Source of the DNA: Melanopsichium pennsylvanicum
Taxonomy: Eukaryota; Basidiomycota; Ustilaginomycetes; Ustilaginales
DNA: 64,000 nt
Direction: 5' to 3'
Assembly (NCBI GenBank): GCA_900208305.1
Contig: OAPG01000013.1
Location: forward strand, 124,001 to 188,000
Shown here: positions 41,006-51,075 of the stretch, piece after piece
Layout of the letters: every line of letters starts with the position of its first letter
Position numbering within the stretch: position 1 is the first letter of the stretch
The notes under the pieces: generated by a model
Database searches by the model: none
Seen by the model: the letters and a program-made list of their open reading frames with translations, nothing else
What the model was told of the DNA's origin: nothing
Program-made: the position numbers and the translations under genes

Positions 41006-41435
41006 GCTGAAGAGGATCTTGCGAGCCGCGATGCATGCCATCACAGGAGAGTAAGATGGTGAGAAGCTCGACAAGGACGAAGCTCGACAAGGACGATGTC
41101 GAGCGGCGAAGGTAGAAGGTTGCAGGAATCGAGATCCGGACAATGACCCCGACTCAGGGAATTTCCACAAAATCCGCCGAGTACTGCAGAATTCAACGGA
41201 TCTCAGAGAAAAAATTAAAAAAAAAAAAAAAGAGAAATTGCGGGGTAACGAGAACCTAAAAGTCACGAAATTCGCCGAGGAATGCATGATCCAAAGGATC
41301 TCAGGCCTTAATGGGCGACGCAAGTCGACAGGTATATTTCTCACACCGGAAGTCACACAATCAAGCTCACACTGGGATTGGATGGGTAACGAGGCACTGT
41401 CATTGCAACAAGTCAACACAGCCAGCGGGCACAGA
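41006..41435. repeat. Element C 3' spacer with dyad repeats and A tract
   Basis: Between the convergent IN and antisense genes. Dyad units at 41131-41165 and 41169-41204 (3-bp gap) and 41267-41302, with arms GAGATCCGGACAA/CTCAGGGAATTTC, AAAATCCGCCGAG/TTCAACGGATCTC and GAAATTCGCCGAG/TCCAAAGGATCTC. An A-tract runs 41215-41231. No gene. The same region in F is 49138-49566. Confidence 0.8.
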
Positions 41436-42586
41436 CTATTCCGCAGACTCGGGGGCTGACGAAGGCCCAGGCACCGAAGAAGGCTCAAGATCCTCGAAAG
41501 GCGAGCGCATAGACCGCACTCGCCGCTGACGATCGAGATACTCCTCGATCATCGTCAGCACCGGGACTCGCCGACTGCAAGGCGAAGCGGACCAAATGAT
41601 ACGCATCGCGTACGCCCAGTTCAGGTCCTCCACACCGTTCGAGTCACGGTCGAGCCTCCGTACCTCTCCCAATCCTCGACCTCCCGCTCCCGTGACGTGA
41701 GCTCGCTCGACGCCACGCCCGCCTCGATGCAGGTGGCGAGGAGGAGCGTCGCCAGCGTATACCGTCGTCGGCAACGCCCTCGCAGTTCGCACGCACTTCT
41801 TGTGGCCGCCAAGATGGCAGTGCACACAAGCGCGCGGAGTTCTGCCCTTGCCACCGGCAGAAAGTACGTCAGCAAAGGCCGACGCGAAACAACTGGGACA
41901 CAAAAAAGGGGAGAACCAGAGTCAGCAGCGAGTATCAATGGGCAGCGAGCATCGAACGGAGAAGGGGGCAGCAGTACTCACGGTATGCCAAGCTTGGCGC
42001 AGCGGGCGCATTGCCAACTCGGCCAAGGCATGCAGCCCTTGGTCAGTCGAAGGAGGACCAGCCGATGGAGGCGACCAGCCGCCACGGAACCCTCCGATAC
42101 CACCCAAGTAGGGGGCCAGGCCTCGCACGCCACAAACACCAGCAACACCGGAGCGATAACTAGCTCCGCCCACAGCGCGATCTCGAGGTAGTTGGGCACA
42201 TGAGGCCCAACGAGCGGAGCGACAGGGTCCTCCCCGGCCTTGCTCACCCTCCCTACAACCGACTCCTCCACCTCCATTGCCTCCAGCCGCTCTTCCTCCT
42301 CCCCTGCGGCCTCGCTCCCCAGGAACAACGGCTCCAGTGGTGACCGCAACGCGACAAGCTGCTCGGCAGCAACAATTTCGATGGGCTGCTCGCCGGCAGC
42401 AGGGGACGACGAAGCTGTGGCCTCGAGGCCGACAGCCAAAGGTGTTGTCACTGCCCAAGTGGCAGGATTTCGGTTGCGAAGCCTGGCGCTACGGCGCACA
42501 GGCTCTTCTGCCCTGAGGGCAGGCAGTCGTGTCGACGCTGGTCGCGATGACGCAGCGGAAGGGGCACTATTCGAGTGGGTCGACAT
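41436..42586 (-). CDS. Antisense accessory gene of element C
   Basis: Opposite to C gag-pol. Exons 42586-41982 and 41892-41436 (353 aa); donor GTGAGT, acceptor CCCAG, 89-nt intron, phase 2. A candidate TATA (CTTAAATAGG) lies 59-68 bp before the ATG. N-terminal basic RRSARLRNR, acidic middle, a hydrophobic helix (WAELVIAPVLLVFVACEAW), then CX2CX6C (CARCAKLGIPC) split by the intron before its last Cys, a 20-residue linker and CX2CX7C (CVHCHLGGHKKC). The C-terminal half has RGVERAH and RSMRSPFE. The cysteine spacing resembles a Zn2Cys6 binuclear cluster with a long linker, but I do not recognise the family. It is nearly identical to F's gene and homologous to E's. Confidence 0.75.
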
Positions 42587-42688
42587 CTTGATGGTTTGGA
42601 AGGTGCTGTTGGTGGAAGAACAAGTCGGGGGAACACCCGCCGACCCTATTTAAGCCTCAACGGAGCTCGGCTCTCGAAGGGGGGGTAG

Positions 42689-43699
42689 TGTCACGGGAGT
42701 GGGTCCCAAGGAAGAGGTCTGCGCAGACCAGAGATGTTGAATCGGCTGAGATCCGGTGGGAGAGCATGTCTCGACGGATCTCAGGGAGATCTGGTGGATA
42801 TTGGTGGGCTCATGGGATTTAAGGTTAGCGCAGGACCGAGAAGTTGAATCGGACGAAATCCGGTGAAAGAGCAGGTCTCAACGGATCTCACGGAAATTCG
42901 GCGAGTGGCAGTGACTCGCCGGATATCGAAGGTATCGATGGCGAGGGGGGTATCTGCCACGGCGGCGACCAACGCCACGCCGGAACGACACGTGGGCCAA
43001 TCGACGCCCAGGGAGCAACGGAGAGGGAGCACGCGGGCGTGCTCGGAAGCACCCTGCCGAAGGACTAGGGGGCAGTCTTATCGGGCGGGGGTCCAAGCTC
43101 GACGCACGCAGGTCGTACAGTACCGATGGACCTCGCACACGATACATATATATAAATACTCTGTTCCCCGCTATCGGATGAGCGGAAGCTCATCCACTCT
43201 ATCTTATATCTCAGTCACACATAGTTATCAGTACGTCGTACTTACCATACTCTTCACACGTCGCACATCGCAATACCATTTATTGCGATCCATATAGTCT
43301 GTGTCCCCGTCGGTGAACGGAGAACAACGTATAGACGTCGTCGACACCACAATCGACGCTGTAGCACCTCCACTACAGGCGGAACCTCAACCGCGGGCCT
43401 GGCACCACAACCAGTCCCTCATAACTCCACCGACAACGACGGCTGAGGTCTAACCCAGCCATCGGCAGTATCCCGTCGACGTCGTGACACTCGCGTTGAC
43501 CGAATACCCCGTCCGAGCTTGCCGCGTTACCTCTGTACGGAGTGTCACCAGCGGTCAGCCGATATCCGTCGAGAGATCGCCACTCGCGGGATTCTCTTCG
43601 ATATCCGTTGAGGCCAAGCTTAACCGCCGGAATTCACTGAAATCCGGCGAGTCGCGCTTTCTCACGGGAATTCGGATCTCTGGCACGCGACCGCTGACA
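42689..43699 (+). repeat. Element C 3' LTR
   Basis: 1011 bp, six transitions from 23841-24851. Preceded by the polypurine tract GAAGGGGGGGTAG (42676-42688) and followed by TSD TGACC. Confidence 0.96.
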
Positions 43700-45521
43700 T
43701 GACCCTGCCCTGCGCAACATCATTAGCGCAATTGAGGCGGGTCAAACCCGAGTAGGATACGAGCTACAGGATGGCATCCTTGTCTTTGTCGGACCCAAGC
43801 GCATCACACGACGTCTCTGCGTGCCAGTTGCTTCCTTGCCGAAGCTCTTTGCTCAGGCTCACGACAGCTCTGGGCACTTCGGTTTTGCAAAGACGCTTAT
43901 GAGACTTGGCACTGTCCATCACCCTCGTCTTGCAGCGTCCCTGCAGGCCTATGTCGACAACTGTCCTGCGTGCTTGCGCACAAAACTGGGCAAGAGGACT
44001 GGCGAGCTTAGCATCGACCGAGTGTTGGAGGCCAATCAGCCCTTTCACACCATCTTGGCCGACCTGCTTCTAGGCCTGCCCGAGTGCCGAGGATACGATG
44101 CTGCTCTCATTGTCGTCGACACATGTTCTTGCCTCCTGCTCACGGCTCCATGCACAACAAAGGCCACGGCAGCGGAACTCTTTGCCATCCTCACGGATCT
44201 TGTCTTACGCCGCGGGTGGAAGCCCAAAGTGGTCATCACGGACTCGGACAAGCGCTTCGTCGGCGCCGTCGGCCAACAGTTCGCCAAACAGATTGGAGCC
44301 GAACTTCGCCCGTCAGCTCCCTATCACCAACAGGCGAACCCGGTCGAACGCCATATCCAAACGCTCCAAAGGGTGCTCCGAGCCCTTGCAACGGAATCTG
44401 CCGCGGACTGGGTCGACCTCTTACCAGCTGCCGAGTTGGCCATCAACTCGACCCCCTCGCTTGCGACTGGCCACGCACCGTTCGACTTGGTCTACATCTC
44501 CCGTCCCGACGTTGCGGCTCTCCCCTCGGTCTCTCAAGATGGCGCAGATGATCGCCTTGCCGCCGCCAAAGCAAGACTGGAAGAAGCCTGGCGGACCGCG
44601 TTGCAACAGGTGGAGGAACAAAAGGCAAGGTATGACGCCAAGCGCCAGCCCTTGCCCGTGCTGAAGGTAGGCGATCGAGTGTTCATCCGCCTCAAGGACC
44701 GTCCAATCCTCAGCGTTTGCCACCACGCAAAGCTTGATCCCTCGAAGCTTGGTCCGTTCCCCGTGAAGGAAGTTCTGTCCCAACATTGCGTCCGCCTTGA
44801 CCTCCCGCAAGACCTTCAGAGCGACGACCTGTTCGACACTTCCCAGCTCGAGCTCGTCCCCGCCGGTCGTGACCCTTTTGACAGGGATCTAGACGCGCCA
44901 ACAACTTCAACCGGCGCTGACGGTACCCCCGAGTTTGAGATCGAGGCCATCGTAGGCCAACGTCGGTTCCGTGGCTACGTCCAGTATCGAGTCAAGTGGC
45001 GCAACGACCCACGTACCACGTGGGAGTTCGAGGAGGACCTCCTCGAGGATGGCTGCCACGAGATCATCGACGAGTGGCTTCGCAAACAGGCCGCCGCAGC
45101 CCTAGCATTCCCCGGCGCCACCCCACCAGAGCTCGAGGAACGTCCGATAGCGTTCATCTCGACCATTACTTCGCCAGCGGACGCTAAGCTAGTTGGTATC
45201 GAGTTGGAGATCTCCGGCCTTGCTTGGGCAGTGCATCGCCTCCAGCACTTCCTCGAAGGCGCAGTGAAGATCATTGTCATGACCGACCACGCCCCTCTGG
45301 GCGCGGTTCTTCGAAGTGCCTCCCACAGCATGAGGAACTTCACTCCTCGCATCGAGCGGATGAGGGCCTACTTGATGCCGTTCCTGGATTCCATGGAATT
45401 CGTGCACAAGGCTGGACGACTGCACTCGAATGTCGACGCGCTCTCACGACTACCCCCCTGCTCTCACGACGGGTCTCAACAACCCCAGCAGCGAATCGAC
45501 GTAGCGTCGACGCGGCTTTGA
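43700..45521 (+). pseudogene. Element B pol, part 2 (IN, chromodomain, rest of RNase H)
   Basis: Continues the part-1 frame after C. H2C2 domain (HDSSGHFGFAKTLMRL ... CPACLRTK), integrase core (VITDSDKRFVG, YHQQANPVERHIQ), GPF-like segment, chromodomain (FEIEAIVGQRRFRGYVQYRV) at about 44932-45080. Then, after a 25-residue linker, the missing piece of RNase H: RPIAFIS, the Glu in LVGIELEISGLAWAV, TDH and VDALSRLP (about 45140-45450). The frame ends at 45521. In other Ty3/gypsy elements this piece directly follows the DAS motif before IN. No internal stop occurs here, so this half looks maintained. Confidence 0.87.
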
Positions 45522-45947
45522 TGTTGTTTCAACATCGACTCAGCGTCACCTCCGTCACTTTGGTCACTACCGTCACTGCGGTCACTTTCGTCACTACGGT
45601 TACTTCGGTCACCTCCGTCACCACGGTTACCTTGGTCACCGAAATTGGAAGCCTCTGCATTGCTTCGGCGTAGCTTCCCCGTAGCTTCACCATAGCCTCC
45701 GCATTCCACGGCTTACGATCAACGTCACTCTCATCTCTCTCTCCATTCACGCTCTCTTCACTTCTCAGCACTTCGCAAACCCCCTCACACCCCATACCCC
45801 TGCCACCACAGCATGGTTTCTATCTCCGTCATCTCGCAGTCTCGTCGTCATTGTTCCGTCTCTTCATTGTTTAGTTCCTTTTCTTGTTTCGGATCGCATT
45901 CTTGTACTTAGTTCAGACCATCCCTCATCTCTCGCGAGAGGGGGGGA
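45522..45947. other. Element B 3' region with minisatellite and PPT
   Basis: About 45543-45640 is a degenerate repeat of GTCAC(T/C) units spaced 9-12 bp (GTCACTACC, GTCACTGCG, GTCACTTTC...). The remainder is T/C-rich, ending in a purine tract before the LTR. No antisense gene is visible here. Confidence 0.75.
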
Positions 45948-46091
45948 TGTAGCAAGTCGCGCTTATTCTGGCCTCTTGGCCGGGATATGTGCGACCACGA
46001 CAAGATATCTTCTCGTCGTTGTCGTCATCCTTGTTTCCTGGAATGGATCATCTGTTCACCGCCACTCTCGACTGACCGTCTAGTCAGTACA
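45948..46091 (+). repeat. Element B 3' LTR
   Basis: 144 bp, two mismatches to 19053-19196; followed by TSD copy CGCAC at 46092-46096. Confidence 0.95.
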
Positions 46092-46864
46092 CGCACTCTA
46101 CTCCCTGTCGCACCGCAAACAAGAGGAGCTCCGGAACTACCTCCGGAAGATGCAGGCCATTGGCTTCATCCAACCGTCGAGTAGCCAAGCTGCCGCGCCC
46201 CTCCTTTTTGTACCAAAGAAGGACGGTCGCCTCCGGCCGTGTGTGGACTACCGCGCCCTCAACGCCATCACCGTCAAGGATCGCTACCCGATCCCCCTCA
46301 TCTCCGAACACCTTGATCGGCTGGCGACGGCCAAGATCTTCACTAAATTCGACCTGAAGGGTGCCTACAACCTCCTCCGGATCGCCCCCGGCCACGAATG
46401 GAAGACCGCATTCCGCACGCGCTACGGCAGCTACGAATACCTCGTCATGCCGTTCGGCCTCTGCAACGCTCCGGCGACCTTCCAACGGCTCATGAACCAC
46501 GTGCTGTCGGATCTCTTAGACGTGTCCGTCATCGTATATCTGGACGACATCCTAGTCTTCTCCGACAACGAGGCCGACCACCACCACCACGTCTGCCAAG
46601 TGTTGGATCGATTACGGAAGCATCAGCTGTATTGCGCTCCGGACAAATGCGAATTCCACACCGACTCCGTCGAGTTCCTCGGCTACCTTGTCAGTCCCGA
46701 CGGCCTCTCCATGGACCCGACCAAGGTCAGTACAGTCTTGGAGTGGCCGCCACCACAGTCGATCCGACAGATCCAAGTCTTCCTCGGATTCGCCAACTTC
46801 TACCGTCGCTTCATCCGCCACTATTCTCGTGTAGCGGCCCCCCTCACCGACCTCCTGAAAGGAG
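46092..46864 (+). pseudogene. Element A pol, part 2 (RT)
   Basis: Rejoins part 1 in frame. It covers most of [59 protein letters not shown], and the connection start ([17 protein letters not shown]). It ends at LKGG, where F is inserted; no stop or frameshift inside. Confidence 0.92.
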
Positions 46865-47875
46865 TGTCAGCGGTCGCGTGCCAGAGATCCGAATTCCCGT
46901 GAGAAAGCGCGACTCGCCGGATTTCAGTGAATTCCGGCGGTTAAGCTTGGCCTCAACGGATATCGAAGAGAATCCCGCGAGTGGCGATCTCTCGACGGAT
47001 ATCGGCTGACCGCTGGTGACACTCCGTACAGAGGTAACGCGGCAAGCTCGGACGGGGTATTCGGTCAACGCGAGTGTCACGACGTCGACGGGATACTGCC
47101 GATGGCTGGGTTAGACCTCAGCCGTCGTTGTCGGTGGAGTTATGAGGGACTGGTTGTGGTGCCAGGCCCGCGGTTGAGGTTCCGCCTGTAGTGGAGGTGC
47201 TACAGCGTCGATTGTGGTGTCGACGACGTCTATACGTTGTTCTCCGTTCACCGACGGGGACACAGACTATATGGATCGCAATAAATGGTATTGCGATGTG
47301 CGACGTGTGAAGAGTATGGTAAGTACGACGTACTGATAACTATGTGTGACTGAGATATAAGATAGAGTGGATGAGCTTCCGCTCATCCGATAGCGGGGAA
47401 CAGAGTATTTATATATATGTATCGTGTGCGAGGTCCATCGGTACTGTACGACCTGCGTGCGTCGAGCTTGGACCCCCGCCCGATAAGACTGCCCCCTAGT
47501 CCTTCGGCAGGGTGCTTCCGAGCACGCCCGCGTGCTCCCTCTCCGTTGCTCCCTGGGCGTCGATTGGCCCACGTGTCGTTCCGGCGTGGCGTTGGTCGCC
47601 GCCGTGGCAGATACCCCCCTCGCCATCGATACCTTCGATATCCGGCGAGTCACTGCCACTCGCCGAATTTCCGTGAGATCCGTTGAGACCTGCTCTTTCA
47701 CCGGATTTCGTCCGATTCAACTTCTCGGTCCTGCGCTAACCTTAAATCCCATGAGCCCACCAATATCCACCAGATCTCCCTGAGATCCGTCGAGACATGC
47801 TCTCCCACCGGATCTCAGCCGATTCAACATCTCTGGTCTGCGCAGACCTCTTCCTTGGGACCCACTCCCGTGACA
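46865..47875 (-). repeat. Element F 3' LTR
   Basis: 1011 bp; the adjacent PPT reads GAAGGGGGGGTAG on the minus strand (47876-47888). Confidence 0.96.
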
Positions 47876-47977
47876 CTACCCCCCCTTCGAGAGCCGAGCT
47901 CCGTTGAGGCTTAAATAGGGTCGGCGGGTGTTCCCCCGACTTGTTCTTCCACCAACAGCACCTTCCAAACCATCAAG

Positions 47978-49137
47978 ATGTCGACCCACTCGAATAGTGC
48001 CCCTTCCGCTGCGTCATCGCGACCAGCGTCGACACGACTGCCTGCCCTCAGGGCAGAAGAGCCTGTGCGCCGTAGCGCCAGGCTTCGCAACCGAAATCCT
48101 GCCACTTGGGCAGTGACAACACCTTTGGCTGTCGGCCTCGAGGCCACAGCTTCGTCGTCCCCTGCTGCCGGCGAGCAGCCCATCGAAATTGTTGCTGCCG
48201 AGCAGCTTGTCGCGTTGCGGTCAACGCCGCAACCACTGGAGCCGTTGTTCCTGGGGAGCGAGGCCGCAGGGGAGGAGGAAGAGCGGCTGGAGGCAATGGA
48301 GGTGGAGGAGTCGGTTGTAGGGAGGGTGAGCAAGGCCGGGGAGGACCCTGTCGCTCCGCTCGTTGGGCCTCATGTGCCCAACTACCTCGAGATCGCGCTG
48401 TGGGCGGAGCTATTTATCGCTCCGGTGTTGCTGGTGTTCGTGGCGTGCGAGGCCTGGCCCCCTACTTGGGTGGTATCGGAGGGTTCCGTGGCGGCTGGTT
48501 GCCTCCATCGGCTGGTCCTCCTTCGACTGACCGAGGGCTGCATGCCTTGGCCGAGTTGGCAATGCGCCCGCTGCGCCAAGCTTGGCATACCGTGAGTACT
48601 GCTGCCCCCTTCTCCGTTCGATGCTCGCTGCCCATTGATACTCGCTGCTGACTCTGGTTCTCCCCTTTTTTGTGTCCCAGTTGTTTCGCGTCGGCCTTTG
48701 CTGACGTACTTTCTGCCGGTGGCAAGGGCAGAACTCCGCGCGCTTGTGTGCACTGCCATCTTGGCGGCCACAAGAAGTGCGTGCGAACTGCAAGGGCGTT
48801 GCCGACGACGGTATACGCTGGCGACGCTCCTCCTCGCCACCTGCATCGAGGCGGGCGTGGCGTCGAGCGAGCTCACGTCACGGGAGCGGGAGGTCGAGGA
48901 TTGGGAGAGGTACGGAGGCTCGACCGTGACTCGAACGGTGTGGAGGACCTGAACTGGGCGTACGCGATGCGTATCATTTGGTCCGCTTCGCCTCGCAGTC
49001 GGCGAGTCCCGGTGCTGACGATGATCGAGGAGTATCTCGATCGTCAGCGGCGAGTGCGGTCTATGCGCTCGCCTTTCGAGGATCTTGAGCCTTCTTCGGT
49101 GCCTGGGCCTTCGTCAGCCCCCGAGTCTGCGGAATAG
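47978..49137 (+). CDS. Antisense accessory gene of element F
   Basis: Exons 47978-48591 and 48681-49137 (356 aa); donor GTGAGT, acceptor GTCCCAG, 89-nt intron. A TATA-like TTAAATAG at 47911-47918 lies 60 bp before the ATG, between PPT and gene, so it has its own promoter inside the element. The protein matches C's except for a three-residue insertion (STPQP for SP) and scattered changes: RRSARLRNR, acidic stretch, hydrophobic helix, CX2CX6C, 20 residues, CX2CX7C, basic C-terminus. It is convergent with the IN ORF (430 bp apart). A nuclear DNA- or RNA-binding role is inferred only from the cysteine pattern and basic regions. Confidence 0.78.
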
Positions 49138-49566
49138 TCTGTGCCCGCTGGCTGTGTTGACTTGTTGCAATGACAGTGCCTCGTTACCCATCCAATCCCA
49201 GTGTGAGCTTGATTGTGTGACTTCCGGTGTGAGAAATATACCTGTCGACTTGCGTCGCCCATTAAGGCCTGAGATCCTTTGGATCATGCATTCCTCGGCA
49301 AATTTCGTGACTTTTAGGTTCTCGTTACCCCGCAATTTCTCTTTTTTTTTTTTTTAATTTTTTCTCTGAGATCCGTTGAATTCTGCAGTACTCGGCGGAT
49401 TTCGTGGAAATTCCCTGAGTTGGGGTCATTGTCCGGATCTCGATTCCTGCAACCTTCTACCTTCGCCGCTCGACATCGTCCTTGTCGAGCTTCGTCCTTG
49501 TCGAGCTTCTCACCATCTTACTCTCCTGTGATGGCATGCATCGCGGCTCGCAAGATCCTCTTCAGC
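49138..49566. repeat. Element F 3' spacer with dyad repeats
   Basis: Equivalent of 41006-41435 in C: the same dyad units (for example AAAATCCGCCGAG on the minus strand, written as CTCGGCGGATTTC at about 49393-49405) and a T tract at about 49343-49356. No gene. Confidence 0.78.
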
Positions 49567-51075
49567 TTAGTGTCTCCGTCCCCCCGCCGATTCCTCATAC
49601 TCCCGGATGAGGTCTGGGCAGTTGAGACAGTCTGTCGGTTCCCACAAGGCTGCCTCCTTGGGGTAGCCCCTCCATTGGACTTTGTATTGCACTTGCCTAC
49701 CCTGTTTTTGCTTTCCTACAATGGCCTCTACCTCGAATTCTAGAGTGTCGTCCGGTAGGGGCGGCGTGACTTTGAGTGTGGAGCGCTGTGGGAGTGAGCT
49801 CGCCCTTTGAGGTTCGAGCATCGAGACATGGAAAACGTCGTGTACGCGCAAACTTGCTGGGAGTTGGAGCCGGTATGCTCTTCTGCCGATTCGTTTGAGG
49901 ATGGGGAACGGGCCTGCTAACCTTGTGTCGAGTTTGGGACTGGGTCGAGCTGTCTTCCAGTTCTTTCGGTTGACGTAGACCATGTCTCCAACTTTGAACT
50001 CGATGTCCTTCCGTTTGCGGTTATATTGCTCAACGGTTCGGCTTTGAGCGTACCTGATTTGCTCCTGTAGATACTCCGTAAATTCTTTTCTTCGGGTGGC
50101 AAACTCTTTTCTCTTGGGGTCGAGCACACCGACTTGTTCTGGGAGATTGGGGTGTGACTTTGGATTCCACCCGTAGCAGGCAAAGAAAGGCGAGACCCCT
50201 ATGCTGCTGTGGACCGTGTTGTTGTAAACGAACCCGGCCATTGGCAGCCAGGTTACCCAGTTGTCCTGCTCGTAGTTGCAGTACATACGGAGGTACTGCT
50301 CGACAACTTGATTGACCCGCTCCGTTTGCCCGTCCGTCTGTGGGTGGTAGGCTGTGCTGAGCGAGTGGTGGATGACCAGCTTGTCGGTGAACTCTTTCCA
50401 TGCCGCCGAGACGAATTGTCGGCCGCGGTCTGAGACAATGTGCTCTGGTACCCCGAAACGGGACATAACCTGGTCTTTGAGCATCTTTGCCGTCTGCTCC
50501 GACGTTATTGTCTTGTACGTCGGAGTTAAGATGGCATATTTGGTCAACCGGTCGACCACTACGAAGATCGAGTCATACCCCTCCGATTTAGGTAACCCTT
50601 CAATAAAATCCATCGAGATGGAATTCCAGGGTCTTGACGGCGTCGACAGCGGCTGCAAAAGGCCATATGGTCGGTGTCGCGGTGCTTTATATCGAGCGCA
50701 CACTGGGCAGCTTGCTACATAGTCCGCAACCCATGCCGCCATATTTGGCCACCAATAATGCCGCCTTGTGAGCTTGAGGGTGGCGTCTCGACCTGCGTGG
50801 CCAGCGGTAGCGCCGTCGTGGCATTGGGACATTACCATGTACCTCAGGTGCTCTACCGAGAGCGAGCGATCTTTTGCCTCGGCGGCACTCCGAGTGTTGC
50901 GTTGACCTTTCTTACCTGGTAATGTGACTCGCGGCACCACTAGCCGACCGTCGCGATACCACAGGCCATGTCTAACTTCGAAAGGTTGCTTCTGATGAAG
51001 CTCTGCGAGCTCGGCATCGAGCGGCTGGAAAGTCTTTACGAGTTGGACCAGCCCTCCCTCCGCAATATCAGACAT
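49567..51075 (-). CDS. Element F integrase-chromodomain ORF
   Basis: 502 aa starting at the ATG 51075-51073, which precedes the RT-RNase H stop (51070-51068) by two bases: ATGTCTGA. H2C2 zinc-binding region about residues 85-135, DDE core about 155-300 with MDF, SDRGRQF and TDGQTERVNQ, chromodomain about 440-495 (VQWRGYPKEAALWEP; the usual Ser of SWEP is Leu here). The frame is +1 relative to the upstream ORF. It inserts cDNA at chromatin recognised by the chromodomain. Confidence 0.92.
   Translation of the reverse strand: MSDIAEGGLVQLVKTFQPLDAELAELHQKQPFEVRHGLWYRDGRLVVPRVTLPGKKGQRNTRSAAEAKDRSLSVEHLRYMVMSQCHDGATAGHAGRDATLKLTRRHYWWPNMAAWVADYVASCPVCARYKAPRHRPYGLLQPLSTPSRPWNSISMDFIEGLPKSEGYDSIFVVVDRLTKYAILTPTYKTITSEQTAKMLKDQVMSRFGVPEHIVSDRGRQFVSAAWKEFTDKLVIHHSLSTAYHPQTDGQTERVNQVVEQYLRMYCNYEQDNWVTWLPMAGFVYNNTVHSSIGVSPFFACYGWNPKSHPNLPEQVGVLDPKRKEFATRRKEFTEYLQEQIRYAQSRTVEQYNRKRKDIEFKVGDMVYVNRKNWKTARPSPKLDTRLAGPFPILKRIGRRAYRLQLPASLRVHDVFHVSMLEPQRASSLPQRSTLKVTPPLPDDTLEFEVEAIVGKQKQGRQVQYKVQWRGYPKEAALWEPTDCLNCPDLIREYEESAGGRRH

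Larger units (their letters stand above)
23841..43699 (+). mobile_element. Element C: Ty3/gypsy chromovirus (same family as F) inside B pol
   Basis: 1011-bp LTRs at 23841-24851 and 42689-43699 (six transitions) and TSD TGACC (23836-23840, 43700-43704). Its own DNA is 23841-25476 plus 37943-43699, 7.39 kb, which is 1475 bp shorter than intact relative F. The missing piece runs from mid-gag to the PR-RT linker and is replaced by D plus E. Remaining content: LTR, self-priming PBS, gag N-half, RT-RNase H, separate IN ORF, antisense gene, PPT, LTR. Confidence 0.95.
19053..46091 (+). mobile_element. Element B: Ty3/gypsy element inside A pol
   Basis: 144-bp LTRs (TGTAGCAAG...CAGTACA) at 19053-19196 and 45948-46091 with two mismatches, and TSD CGCAC (19048-19052 and 46092-46096). 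Its own DNA is 19053-23840 plus 43700-46091, about 7.2 kb without C. Order: LTR, tRNA-type PBS, 480-bp leader, gag, PR-RT-first part of RNase H, IN, chromodomain, second part of RNase H, minisatellite, PPT (GAGAGGGGGGGA), LTR. It has no antisense gene and no dyad repeats, unlike the other Ty3/gypsy elements here. Two in-frame stops in pol and the insertion of C make it inactive. Confidence 0.95.
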
